From: Streptosporangium carneum
GTDB taxonomy: Bacteria; Actinomycetota; Actinomycetes; Streptosporangiales; Streptosporangiaceae
Assembly (NCBI RefSeq): GCF_027922005.1
Contig: NZ_BSEV01000011.1
Location: 62,001-126,000, forward strand
Direction of reading: 5' to 3'
Length of the DNA stretch: 64,000 nucleotides
Both the position numbers and the translations under genes were made by a program. The notes under the pieces are model-generated. The model worked only from the letters and a program-made list of their open reading frames with translations. It made no database searches and had not been told where the DNA came from. Each line of letters opens with the position of its first letter. Positions within the stretch are counted from its first letter, which is position 1. Positions 1 to 8,031 of the stretch are shown in pieces.

Positions 1-197
1 TACAGGACCAGGTCGCCGACCTTGTAGTCCTGCGCCGTGGTCCACGTCCTCGGGATGTTGGTGGGGGTGGCGGTGTGCATCGCCCGGGGGCCGGAGGCGG
101 GGGAGGCCAGGGCGGCCGAGGCGCCGTACAGACCGGCGCCCAGCACGACCGTTGTGATGAGCGCGACGGCGGGGGCCGCGCGGTTCGCATCAACCAT
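1..197 (-). CDS. Secreted protein, N-terminal part only (runs off the window)
   Basis: The ATG at 195-197 is preceded by an AGAGGAG ribosome binding site. The first 65 residues show a short polar start, a hydrophobic Ala/Val/Leu stretch and an ASAALA-like cleavage region, so this is an exported protein. After the signal peptide the visible part ends with IPRTWTTAQDYKVGDLVLY. The pattern of Trp, then Tyr-x-x-Gly-Asp-x-Val-x-Tyr, resembles the start of small carbohydrate-binding modules of the CBM5/12 type, but too little is visible to assign a family. The rest of the gene lies to the left of the window. Confidence 0.6.
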   Translation of the reverse strand, partial: MVDANRAAPAVALITTVVLGAGLYGASAALASPASGPRAMHTATPTNIPRTWTTAQDYKVGDLVL

Positions 198-403
198 GGG
201 TGACTCCTCTGGGGGGAAGGGGAGACCAGCCCCCTCACACTGCCCCAGGCCGCCGGACAGGAGGAGCCAACGCTTTCTCATACCGTTTTCCTATGGGGCT
301 CCGCTTTCCTGCGGGGCTCCACGAGCTTTCCTGCGGGCTCCACGATTCCTCACGGTCCGCGGGCTCCCGCGGGAAGAGCGGGCGACCGCTCACAGACCCC
401 TCG

Positions 404-1381
404 TCACACGCCCGGGGCGTCCCGGTCGTCCCGGTCGTCCCGGCGGGCGGTCAGGCGGTCGGGGTCCGGCCAGTGCACGCCGTAGGCCCACCTCGCCTGC
501 TCGAACCAGCGGATCAACCGGGCGCTCGGGTCGAGCTGGCCCCTGAGCACCCCGTGTCTGGCGCAGGTCGGCTCCACGTGGTGCCAGTTGTGCCAGCCCT
601 CGCCGAGCGTCAGCATCGCCACCCACCACACGTTCGACGAGCGGTCCCTGGTCCTGAACGGGCGTTCGCCGAAGGTGTGCGAGACGGAGTTCACCGACCA
701 CGTGACGTGGTGCACCACGGCGTAGCGGACCAGCCCGCCCCAGAAGAGGGCGCTCCACGCGCCCGCCCACGACATCGACCACAGCCCGCCGACCGCGGCG
801 GGCAGCGCGAACGACAGCGCGACGACGGCGGGGTAGGCGGCGTCGAAGCGCCGTACGTCCGGGTCGGCCAGCAGGTCCGGCACCCAGTGTCCGCGGCTGG
901 AACGGCGGCGCGCGGTGTAGAACCAGCCGACGTGGGCGTGCGCCATGCCGCGCAGCAGCGCCAGGCCGCCGTCGCCGTAACGCCAGGGCGAGTGCGGGTC
1001 GCCGTCGCGGTCGGCGTACTTGTGGTGGCGGCGGTGCTCGGCCGCCCACAGCGTGACCGGGCCCTCGACCGCCATTCCTCCGGCCAGCATGAGCGCCACG
1101 CGCAGCGGCCTGCGGCACCTGAAGGACCGGTGGGTCAGCAGCCGGTGGTAGCCGACGGCGATCCCGAAGACGCTGACGAGGTACATCACGACCGCGATGA
1201 CCACGTCGCGCGGGCCGACGCCCCACCCCCAGGCGGCGGGCACGGCAACGGCGAGCAGCAGCAGGGGAAGCACCACGAGGACGACGAGATAGACGGTGCG
1301 GCGTCCCGCGGTGACCCTCACCGTCTCGGCCGTGCCCGCCGCCGGGCGCGGGTGCGGCGGTGGGGCCGGTGACGGGGTCAC
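404..1381 (-). CDS. Membrane fatty-acid (acyl-CoA type) desaturase
   Basis: Integral-membrane di-iron desaturase of the stearoyl-CoA delta-9 type. The three histidine boxes are all present: HRLLTH (about residues 79-84), HRRHH (116-120) and HNWHH (264-268), which bind the di-iron centre that inserts a double bond into an acyl chain. Two hydrophobic hairpins flank the first two boxes. I chose the GTG at 1379-1381 because of the GGGAGGC just upstream; an in-frame GTG at 1426 would add 15 residues. The C-terminus contains a 9-bp tandem repeat giving DDRDDRD. It is divergent from the P450-dioxygenase-hydrolase operon, separated by a short promoter region with a long inverted repeat, which suggests it may supply unsaturated acyl chains to that operon. 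The family is clear; substrate and regiochemistry are not. Confidence 0.9.
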   Translation of the reverse strand: MTPSPAPPPHPRPAAGTAETVRVTAGRRTVYLVVLVVLPLLLLAVAVPAAWGWGVGPRDVVIAVVMYLVSVFGIAVGYHRLLTHRSFRCRRPLRVALMLAGGMAVEGPVTLWAAEHRRHHKYADRDGDPHSPWRYGDGGLALLRGMAHAHVGWFYTARRRSSRGHWVPDLLADPDVRRFDAAYPAVVALSFALPAAVGGLWSMSWAGAWSALFWGGLVRYAVVHHVTWSVNSVSHTFGERPFRTRDRSSNVWWVAMLTLGEGWHNWHHVEPTCARHGVLRGQLDPSARLIRWFEQARWAYGVHWPDPDRLTARRDDRDDRDAPGV

Positions 1382-1511
1382 GCTGCCTCCCTGCGGTCGG
1401 CGAAGACGACAAGACGATTCGGCCACTCATTCAACGACCGTGCACCCAGGTCACGGCAATGGCCTGGAAGTGACGGAGTAGTCACTCAGAGGAAGCAAAA
1501 CAATCCATACG

Positions 1512-1556
1512 GTAGCCATCGGGGGAGGGTGTATCGCGCGCCTAGATTGTGGCTAC
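1512..1556. promoter_or_regulatory. Inverted repeat in the divergent desaturase/P450 promoter region
   Basis: GTAGCCA (1512-1518) and TGGCTAC (1550-1556) are perfect inverted arms separated by 31 bases that include a TAGATT hexamer resembling a -10 element. The element sits between the divergent desaturase and P450 starts. It could be a looping or dimer operator, or chance; no local regulator gene is obvious. Confidence 0.35.
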
Positions 1557-1622
1557 ACAACGTGATGATCTCTGTTCGCTCCGGTTTCACCGGGGTCCGC
1601 TTTCAACGGAAGGGCCTACGGC

Positions 1623-2930
1623 ATGGGTGCTGTCGACCAGGCGACCACGGGCGGCCATCTGGCGAGATACGACGAGGCCCTGGCGCGTGACCCGATGTCC
1701 GCGTTCGGCCTCGTCCGTGAGTGGATGCGCACCGACTGGCGCGCCCTGTTCGCCGAGCTCCGCGAGCGACGGCCGGTCTTCGTCACGCCCGCCTTCACGG
1801 TCGTGACCCGTTTCGCCGACGTCGTCGAGGTGCTCTCCCACGAGGAGGTCTTCACGGTGCGCGCCTTCGGGCCGCGTCTGGAGGCCGCGCTGGACGGGCC
1901 CTTCATGCTCTCCAGGGACGCGACCCCGATGAACTGGCGGGAGAAGGGGCTGATGCAGGTCATGCTCGCCCCCGGCGACGTGGCGGCCGTGCGCGAGCTG
2001 GTCGGGCGCGTCGCCGACGAGGCGCTCGACGCGGCCGTGGCGCGCGGCCGCGTCGAAGCGGTCCACGAGCTGTTCCGCCACGTCGCCCTGGAGGTGTGCG
2101 CGCGCTACTTCGGCTTCCCCGGGCCCGATCCGCAGACCCTCTCCCGGTGGACCAGGGCCGTGGTCACCGACGGGTTCGCCAACTTCCAGGGCGACCCGGA
2201 GATCCAGGCCGCGTCCGTGGCGGCGGGCGCGGAGATGACGGCCCACCTGCGCGACCGGCTCGCCGAGCGCAGGGCCGCGCTGCGGGCGGGGCAGGACCCG
2301 CCGGACGACGTCTTCGCCAGGCTCGTCGGCACGGCCCTGCCCGCGGCGACGGCCGTCGACGACGAGCGCATCGTGGCCAACATGGCCGGGTTGCCCCTCG
2401 GGTTCGTGGAGAGCGGGCCGGGGGCCATGGTCGAGGCGGTCGAGCAGTTGCTGCTGCGGCCCGCGGTGCTGGCGGAGGCCGTCGAGGCCGCCGCCGACCC
2501 CGATCCCGCGCGCTTCGACGCCTACGTCTGGGAGGCGCTGCGGTTCAACCCGTTCTTCAAGCTGCTTCCCCGGCTGTGCGAGCGCGACCACGTCCTGGCC
2601 GCGGGCACCCCGCGCCGCACCGTGATCCCCGCGGGCACGTTCGTGCTCGCCGCCCCGGCCTCGGCCATGTTCGACGCCGACGTGGTGACCGAGCCTGAGG
2701 AGTTCCGTCCCGACCGGCCCGGCCACCACCGGCTGTTCTTCGGTCACGGGCACCACGCCTGCCTCGGGGTGCACCCCGCCAGGGCGATCGTCTGCGAAGC
2801 CGTACGGCGTCTGCTGTTGCGCCCCGGCGTGCGCCTGCTCCCGCCGCCGGAGGGGGAGGTCGTCCGCTCGCACGGGATCTTCCCCGACCGGTTCGTCCTC
2901 GGCCTCGGCCAGGAAGGAGGGGAGAGATGA
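1623..2930 (+). CDS. Cytochrome P450, likely hydroperoxide isomerase/peroxygenase type
   Basis: A 435-residue soluble P450. The haem-thiolate signature FGHGHHACLG places the ligand at Cys380, and the ExxR pair is Glu304-Arg307. The I-helix (about 253-270) reads AGLPLGFVESGPG and lacks the usual Thr of the (A/G)Gx(D/E)T oxygen-activation motif. No ferredoxin or reductase gene is nearby. Established knowledge: P450s that rearrange fatty-acid hydroperoxides (CYP74, prostacyclin/thromboxane synthases, the P450 half of fungal Ppo proteins) need no electron donor and often lack this Thr. The stop overlaps the start of the cyclooxygenase-like gene as ATGA, so the two are translationally coupled. Inference: it acts on the hydroperoxide or endoperoxide made by the downstream dioxygenase. 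A conventional monooxygenase using a remote redox partner remains possible. Confidence 0.88.
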   Translation: MGAVDQATTGGHLARYDEALARDPMSAFGLVREWMRTDWRALFAELRERRPVFVTPAFTVVTRFADVVEVLSHEEVFTVRAFGPRLEAALDGPFMLSRDATPMNWREKGLMQVMLAPGDVAAVRELVGRVADEALDAAVARGRVEAVHELFRHVALEVCARYFGFPGPDPQTLSRWTRAVVTDGFANFQGDPEIQAASVAAGAEMTAHLRDRLAERRAALRAGQDPPDDVFARLVGTALPAATAVDDERIVANMAGLPLGFVESGPGAMVEAVEQLLLRPAVLAEAVEAAADPDPARFDAYVWEALRFNPFFKLLPRLCERDHVLAAGTPRRTVIPAGTFVLAAPASAMFDADVVTEPEEFRPDRPGHHRLFFGHGHHACLGVHPARAIVCEAVRRLLLRPGVRLLPPPEGEVVRSHGIFPDRFVLGLGQEGGER

Positions 2931-4501
2931 CGAGCGCGCGGAGCATCGCCACCGACGGGCTGGAGAACCGGCTCAGGTTCCTGGCCCTGACCAGCGGGCG
3001 TCCCCTCTGGGACCTCGTGCAGGCCGTCGAGCCGTTGCGGCGTCGGGTCAACGCCTCGCTGATCGACCACGCCGTCCGCGAGATGCCGCCGAGGCCGGAA
3101 CCGCTGAGCACCATGGCCGACTACACCTCGTGGGCCTCGCTGACCGACCGCTCCTACAGCGGCAGGCATCTGCCGCCCGTCCCCGTGGCGCGGGACGACA
3201 GGCCCGCCCCCGAGCGCGCCGCTGACCTGTTCGCCCGCGGCGACACCATGGTCCCCTGCCCGCGCTCGACCGTGCTGTTCGCCTACTTCGCCCAGTGGTT
3301 CACCGACGGGTTCCTGCGCGGCGACGCCAACGTCCCGCGTGACCCCCGCAAGAACAGCTCCAACCACCACATCGACCTGAACCAGCTCTACGGCCTTCGC
3401 GAGGAGGCCACCGCCGCGCTGCGCACGTTCGAGGGCGGGCGGCTGAAGAGCCAGTTCGTCAACGGCGGGGAGTTCCCGCCCTACCTGTGCGAGCACGGCA
3501 AGGTCAAAGCGGAGTTCGCCCCGCTGAGCGTGATCCGCTTCGCGGAGCTCACCGACGCGCAGCGCGACACGCTGTTCGCGACCGGCAGCGACCGGGGCAA
3601 CATCCAGATCGGCTTCACCATGCTCACGGTGCTGTTCCTGCGCGAGCACAACAGGGTGGCGGGCCTGCTGGCCGAGAACAACCGGCACTGGGACGACGAG
3701 CGCCTGTTCCAGACGACGCGCAACGTCCTCATCGTGCTGCTCATCAAGCTGGTGGTCGAGGAGTACATCAACCACATCACCCCCTACCACTTCCGCTTCG
3801 CCCTGGACTCCGACCTCTCGCGGACGCTGGCCCACGCGCCCTGGCACCGCGAGAACTGGGCCTCCGTCGAGTTCAACCTCGTCTACCGCTGGCACGGCCT
3901 GATCCCCTCCCACCTGTCGGTCGGCGACCGCGAACTGCCGATGGCGCAGACCCTGACGGGCGGCGCGCTGATCCCCGGGCCCGGGCTCGGCAGGCTCATC
4001 GAGGACGCCTCCCACCAGCGCGCGGGCCGCATCGGCCTGTTCAACACCGACCCCGTCCTGCGGGAGGTGGACGTCGCCAGCATCGCCGAGTCGCGTGCCC
4101 TCGACCTGGCCCCGTACAACAGCTACCGCGCGCACTGCCGCTTCCCCAGGGTGCGCGGCTTCGAGCAGGTCTCAGGCGACGAGAGGGTCAGCGGCGCGCT
4201 GCGCGAGCTCTACCGCGACGTCGACGACCTCGACCTGTACGTGGGGCTGTTCGCCGAGGAGCCGGGATCCCCAGACGCCATACTGCCGCCGCTCCTCACG
4301 AAGATCATCGCCATCGACGCCTTCTCCCAGGCGCTGACCAACCCGCTGCTGGCGCCGAGGGTGTTCAACGCCGCGACCTTCTCCCCGCAGGGGCTGCGGG
4401 TCATCGCCGCCACGCGGACGCTCTCAGACGTGGTGCACCGCAACATCCCCGAGGATCCGCGCCCCCGTTTCGTCAGCATGTCCCGGCGGGCGAAGCGGTG
4501 A
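2927..4501 (+). CDS. Cyclooxygenase-like haem dioxygenase (animal haem peroxidase superfamily)
   Basis: A 524-residue member of the peroxidase-cyclooxygenase superfamily, aligning by eye with the catalytic domain of animal prostaglandin H synthase. Shared blocks include FAYFAQWFTDGF (119-129), HHIDLNQLYG (147-156), FLREHNR (237-243), RLFQTTRNVLI (259-269) and EFNLVYRWH (315-323). Tyr320 corresponds to the radical Tyr385 and His323 to the proximal haem ligand His388; Ser467 in DAFSQAL falls where COX has Ser530. YRWH is also the form found in fungal linoleate diol synthases. At the distal side the COX Gln203/His207 pair is Gln123/Asp127, so the distal His appears missing. There is no signal peptide, EGF module or membrane-binding helices. 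Coupled by ATGA to the P450 before it and by GTGA to the hydrolase after it. Probably oxygenates polyunsaturated acyl chains; the substrate is unknown. Confidence 0.9.
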   Translation: MTSARSIATDGLENRLRFLALTSGRPLWDLVQAVEPLRRRVNASLIDHAVREMPPRPEPLSTMADYTSWASLTDRSYSGRHLPPVPVARDDRPAPERAADLFARGDTMVPCPRSTVLFAYFAQWFTDGFLRGDANVPRDPRKNSSNHHIDLNQLYGLREEATAALRTFEGGRLKSQFVNGGEFPPYLCEHGKVKAEFAPLSVIRFAELTDAQRDTLFATGSDRGNIQIGFTMLTVLFLREHNRVAGLLAENNRHWDDERLFQTTRNVLIVLLIKLVVEEYINHITPYHFRFALDSDLSRTLAHAPWHRENWASVEFNLVYRWHGLIPSHLSVGDRELPMAQTLTGGALIPGPGLGRLIEDASHQRAGRIGLFNTDPVLREVDVASIAESRALDLAPYNSYRAHCRFPRVRGFEQVSGDERVSGALRELYRDVDDLDLYVGLFAEEPGSPDAILPPLLTKIIAIDAFSQALTNPLLAPRVFNAATFSPQGLRVIAATRTLSDVVHRNIPEDPRPRFVSMSRRAKR

Positions 4502-6138
4502 ACGAGGAGATCGGGCCCGAGCCGCCGTTCCGCCGGCACGCCCACGTGAACGGGCCCGTGAACGGGCCGGTGGACGGGCCGGTGGACGGGCCGGTGAACG
4601 GGCCGGTGAACGGGCCGGTGGACGGCTCGATGAGCGGGGAGACCGAGTTCACGCCTCCGCCTCCTCGGCCCGGCTCCGTGAACGGATCGCCGCAGGAGGA
4701 GACCGGGTCCGCGCGCTGGTCGCCTCGGCATGACCCGCAGGACGGAGCGGGGCGTGAGAAGGCGGAGCGGGCCGCCAGGTCGCTGCGCGCCGCGGCCCGG
4801 GAGCTGGTCGACGTCGGGGTCGCGATCCACGAGGCCGCCGCCCACGCCACGGCCGCGCTCACCGACGGCGCGACGCTCGGCGCCCTACCACGTGCCCCTC
4901 TGGCGGGTTGCCTCGCCCAGCGCTCCCTGCTGCGCGCGGTCACCAACGGCAAGGGGCTCGGATACGCCCCCACGGGTGGCAGGCTGGGCGCCCTGGCCGC
5001 CAAGCTCGGCGCCATGGCGGGCGCGGAGAGCCTGGCCGTGCGCGTCCTGGCCACCTCGCTGCGGCTGCGCGTCGCCGCCGTGACTCTCGACCATCCCGAG
5101 CTCGCCGACGACCCCATGCTGAGCAGGCTCGTCGAGGCGGCCGCCGCCGACCGCGACCTGGAAGCGGTGCGCGCGCTGCGCGCCCTGCTCAGGGACCGCG
5201 GCGCGGTGCGCACGCTCAGCGGGCTGGCCCCGGTCTTCGGGGAGGTTCTCGCACTGCGGGCCCTGCTGGACGAGAACCCGCTCAACGACGCCGCCGCCTG
5301 GCTGATAGCGACGGGAAAGGGATACGCCAGCGCCGACCCGATCATCGGCATGAGCAACAGGGCCGTCGCGGTCCTCGACACGGGGGAGGGGGCCGCGCGC
5401 CCCGTCGACCTGACCGCCGCCGAGGCCGCGCGGCTGGGCACACAAGGGTCGCTGCTCGGCTTCCTGCGCAACATCAGCGCGGTCGGCACGACAGGGCGGG
5501 CGCTCGTCCAGAGCGTCGAGGGCCCCGACGGGGTGGTGCGCCACGTCGTCCAGGCGCCCGGCATGCGGACCGGACGACCGGACAACGACTCGCCCCAGGA
5601 CCTGCTCGGCGCCTTCAGCAGCGCCGTACTGGACAGCAGCCCCTACAGCCGGGCCCTGGCCAGAGCCGTCGAGGCCTACGGTCCGCCCCCGGGGGCCGAG
5701 CTCGCCCTCATCGGGCACAGCGCGGGCGGCGCGGCCATCATGAACCTGGCGCAGGACGCGGAGTTCTGCGCCCGCTACACCGTCACCCACGCCGTCGCCG
5801 TCGGCTCGCCCGTCGACTTCAAGAGACCCGCGGACCCGCGCACCTGGGTCGCCAGTGTCACCAACCAGCACGACATCATCCCCACCCTCGACGGGCAGGG
5901 CGCGGGCAACTGCTTCGACCTGCACCCCGACTGGTACGTCGTCGACTACTTCGACTCCACCCACCTGTTCCCGCTCTGTCACAGCATCGAGCACTACATC
6001 GCCAACATCGCCGACGACCTGCCGGACGCCCGCGACCGGATCGACGGGCGGCTCACCCCTTACCGGGGACCGGTCGTGCGCTCACAGGCGTACCTCCTGT
6101 CCGACCGGGCCCCCCGCGCCGAGGCCTCGGCCACCTGA
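4498..6138 (+). CDS. Alpha/beta hydrolase (lipase-like) with repetitive N-terminus
   Basis: A 546-residue cytosolic protein starting at a GTG that overlaps the stop of the dioxygenase gene (GTGA). Residues about 17-44 are a low-complexity run of VNGP/VDGP units encoded by a 12-bp repeat. Residues 80-300 are predicted helical and Ala-rich. The C-terminal third is an alpha/beta-hydrolase fold with nucleophile elbow GHSAGG (Ser408), a candidate acid in NQHDIIP (Asp459) and candidate His495 or His499 in CHSIEHY. Inference from context: an acyl-lipid hydrolase that releases the fatty acid used by the neighbouring desaturase, dioxygenase and P450, in the way phospholipase A2 feeds cyclooxygenase. 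It could also hydrolyse a lactone or ester product. The ATG at 4630 is an alternative start that would remove the repeats. Confidence 0.82.
   Translation: MNEEIGPEPPFRRHAHVNGPVNGPVDGPVDGPVNGPVNGPVDGSMSGETEFTPPPPRPGSVNGSPQEETGSARWSPRHDPQDGAGREKAERAARSLRAAARELVDVGVAIHEAAAHATAALTDGATLGALPRAPLAGCLAQRSLLRAVTNGKGLGYAPTGGRLGALAAKLGAMAGAESLAVRVLATSLRLRVAAVTLDHPELADDPMLSRLVEAAAADRDLEAVRALRALLRDRGAVRTLSGLAPVFGEVLALRALLDENPLNDAAAWLIATGKGYASADPIIGMSNRAVAVLDTGEGAARPVDLTAAEAARLGTQGSLLGFLRNISAVGTTGRALVQSVEGPDGVVRHVVQAPGMRTGRPDNDSPQDLLGAFSSAVLDSSPYSRALARAVEAYGPPPGAELALIGHSAGGAAIMNLAQDAEFCARYTVTHAVAVGSPVDFKRPADPRTWVASVTNQHDIIPTLDGQGAGNCFDLHPDWYVVDYFDSTHLFPLCHSIEHYIANIADDLPDARDRIDGRLTPYRGPVVRSQAYLLSDRAPRAEASAT
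4546..4629 (+). repeat. 12-bp tandem repeat, 7 units, inside the hydrolase gene
   Basis: Seven consecutive copies of GTG(A/G)ACGGGCC(G/C) with the last degenerate, encoding V-(N/D)-G-P. The only internal variation is A/G in the second codon (Asn/Asp) plus the ends, which points to recent slippage expansion. Confidence 0.95.
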
Positions 6139-6188
6139 CACCCGCCCCCCTGAGATCTGCCCGTGTGACCAGCCGACCGGAGGATCGG

Positions 6189-6434
6189 ATGCCCGCCGTA
6201 CCCGAAAGGATCGCCGTCCACGCCGAGGTCCTGCGGTCCGACGCCCGCGCGCTCGCCGAATGCGCCGAGCGCCTGCGCCGGATCGAGGCCGACCTTGAGG
6301 CAGGAGGGGCCGCGCCACAGTGGCTGCGCGAGTCGGTGAGGGCCCACCTCGCCGCCTGCGCGGCGGCCGCGACCGACCTGACCGAGGCCGCGACCCGGAT
6401 GCGCGGTTACGCCGAGCGGGCGGCCCGTCCCTGA
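6189..6434 (+). CDS. Small helical protein, WXG100/EspC-like size and character
   Basis: An 81-residue ORF with a clear GGAGG site seven bases before the ATG, 50 bases after the hydrolase stop. It is rich in Ala, Arg, Glu and Leu, without Cys or membrane segments, and appears to form two amphipathic helices around a short turn near APQWLRES. Size and helix-turn-helix appearance are like small type VII secretion substrates or their relatives (WXG100, EspC), but the W-x-G turn is not present, so I do not assign it. It probably belongs to the dioxygenase operon. Confidence 0.6.
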   Translation: MPAVPERIAVHAEVLRSDARALAECAERLRRIEADLEAGGAAPQWLRESVRAHLAACAAAATDLTEAATRMRGYAERAARP

Positions 6435-6525
6435 GGTCGGCTCGCCTGGTGCACAGCCCGTCCCTGAGATCAGCTCGCCTGGTGCACGGCCCCTCCCTGA
6501 GATCAGCTCGCCTCGTGCACGGCCC
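6427..6525. repeat. 33-bp tandem repeat, 3 units, between convergent genes
   Basis: Units begin at 6427, 6460 and 6493 and differ at only a few bases. Each unit contains TGA on the plus strand in the context CCCTGAG and, on the minus strand, a copy of the last codons plus TGA of the amine oxidase gene. The array therefore triplicates the convergent gene junction. Confidence 0.93.
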
Positions 6526-7993
6526 GCGCCGCGCTGAGGCCCGACTCCAGCGCGCCCTCGATCCACGCGTGCCACAGCGAGCAGTGCTCGCCCGCGAAGT
6601 GCACGCGGCCCTCCGGCGCGATGATCGCGTCATGCAGGCTGGTCTGCTGGTGCGGCTCGAACAGGGCGAAGGCCCCGGCCGCGTAGGGGTCGTCGTACCA
6701 GGCGTGCGTGACGCCGAACTCGAAGTGGTCGTGGATCTCGGGGTGGATCTTGGCGACGTCCTCGAGCGCCTGCTCGACCCGCTTCGTCGGTGACATCGCG
6801 CCCCACCGCAGGGCGTCCTGGCCCCAGGTGTAACTGGCCAGCAGGACCGAGCGCTCCTGTGCCCCGGCGTGGTGCGAGGGGTAGCAGACGCGCCGGATCG
6901 GCAGGTCGGTGACCGTGGTGCCGCCGACGATGCCGTCGGTCTTCTCCCAGAAGGGCTGCCGCACCTGAAAGAGGATCTTGGTGGAGGCGTTGTAGTTCAG
7001 CTCGCGGATGGCGCGCTGCTTGCGGCGGGAGAAGGCGGGCCTGGTCTCGACGTCGCGCAGCACGGAGAACGGGATCGTGCAGATGGCGTAGTCGCCGGTG
7101 AAGGTCGTCCTGCCCGAGCCCGTCTTGACGTGCAGGGTGACCGAGTGGTCGTCCTGCTCGATGGCGGTGACCTCGTGGCCGAACCGGACGTGGTTCCTGA
7201 GCTCCTGGTAGAAGGCGGTCGGCAGCCGGTCGCTGCCGCCCTCGATCTCCTGCATGTCCTCGAACGCCCGGCCGACGATCTCGCGGAACTGCTCGATGAC
7301 GGCGGCGTTGAGGTTGGACTCCCTGAAGCTCATGACGCCGTACAGCTCGATGGCCCCCTCGGAGAAGCCGCGCTCGCGCAGGAAGCCACGGATGGAGTAG
7401 CGGTCGTACTCGGTGCAGATTCGGTCGAGCGCGCCCTCTCCCTCCTGTTCGTACAGGTCGTGGATCTCCTGCGTGGCGCTGCGCCACAGGTCCTCGTAGG
7501 TGCGGCCGCGTTCGTGCTCGGCCAGCCCGAAGTCGACGATCTCGGGGTTGCCGTTCAGCTCCCTGATCGTGGTCCTGACGCCCTGGATGTAGGCCAGGGT
7601 GTCGGGGTTGCCCATGACGAACGGGCGCAGGCGCAGCCCGAACCGCTCGCAGTAGGCCAGGGTGAGGTCGTGCACGCGCGGGATCCGCATCGCGCCCGCC
7701 TCGGCGTACAGGCCGGGCGCGAAGCCGCGCAGGGTGAGCACCCGCCCGCCGACCCGCTGCTGGGCCTCCAGGACGACGGGCTCGTGACCCTGGCGCATCA
7801 GCTCGTAGGCGGCGACCAGACCGGCCATCCCGCCCCCGATGATCAGCACCCGCTTGCGGGGCGTGCCGCCCGCGGCCAGCCCGTGCTCGGCCGTCGCGAC
7901 CAGGTCCGCGGGCACTCTGAGCTCGTGGCTGGGCCGGGGCGCTCCCGCGTCCACCAGCTCTGCGGGCATGGCGGAACCAAATGCTGTCGACAT
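6503..7993 (-). CDS. Flavin monoamine oxidase / L-amino-acid oxidase family protein
   Basis: A 496-residue FAD enzyme. The dinucleotide-binding loop IIGGGMAGLVAAYEL is at about residues 51-65, followed by the acidic end of the second strand in VVLEAQQRVGGRV, the usual continuation in the amine oxidase family. Near the C-terminus, GRVHFAGEHCSLWHAWIEGA is the family's second FAD-contact region. It oxidatively deaminates an amine or L-amino acid, producing H2O2 and ammonia; the substrate cannot be read from sequence. The AGGAGG site sits 11 bases before the ATG. It is convergent with the dioxygenase operon, and its 3' end is triplicated by the 33-bp repeat. Confidence 0.9.
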   Translation of the reverse strand: MSTAFGSAMPAELVDAGAPRPSHELRVPADLVATAEHGLAAGGTPRKRVLIIGGGMAGLVAAYELMRQGHEPVVLEAQQRVGGRVLTLRGFAPGLYAEAGAMRIPRVHDLTLAYCERFGLRLRPFVMGNPDTLAYIQGVRTTIRELNGNPEIVDFGLAEHERGRTYEDLWRSATQEIHDLYEQEGEGALDRICTEYDRYSIRGFLRERGFSEGAIELYGVMSFRESNLNAAVIEQFREIVGRAFEDMQEIEGGSDRLPTAFYQELRNHVRFGHEVTAIEQDDHSVTLHVKTGSGRTTFTGDYAICTIPFSVLRDVETRPAFSRRKQRAIRELNYNASTKILFQVRQPFWEKTDGIVGGTTVTDLPIRRVCYPSHHAGAQERSVLLASYTWGQDALRWGAMSPTKRVEQALEDVAKIHPEIHDHFEFGVTHAWYDDPYAAGAFALFEPHQQTSLHDAIIAPEGRVHFAGEHCSLWHAWIEGALESGLSAARAVHEAS

Positions 7994-8031
7994 CGACCGG
8001 CTCTCCTCCTGGGCGTCGCATCTCCATCATC

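Noticed and set aside
390..1430. Long overlapping frames around the desaturase
   Set aside because: They are Arg/Pro/Gly-rich shadows created by high GC; only one frame has the histidine boxes.
3487..4497. In-frame extension of the hydrolase ORF back into the dioxygenase gene
   Set aside because: The 5' part is an out-of-frame shadow of the dioxygenase; the real start is the GTG at 4498 overlapping its stop.
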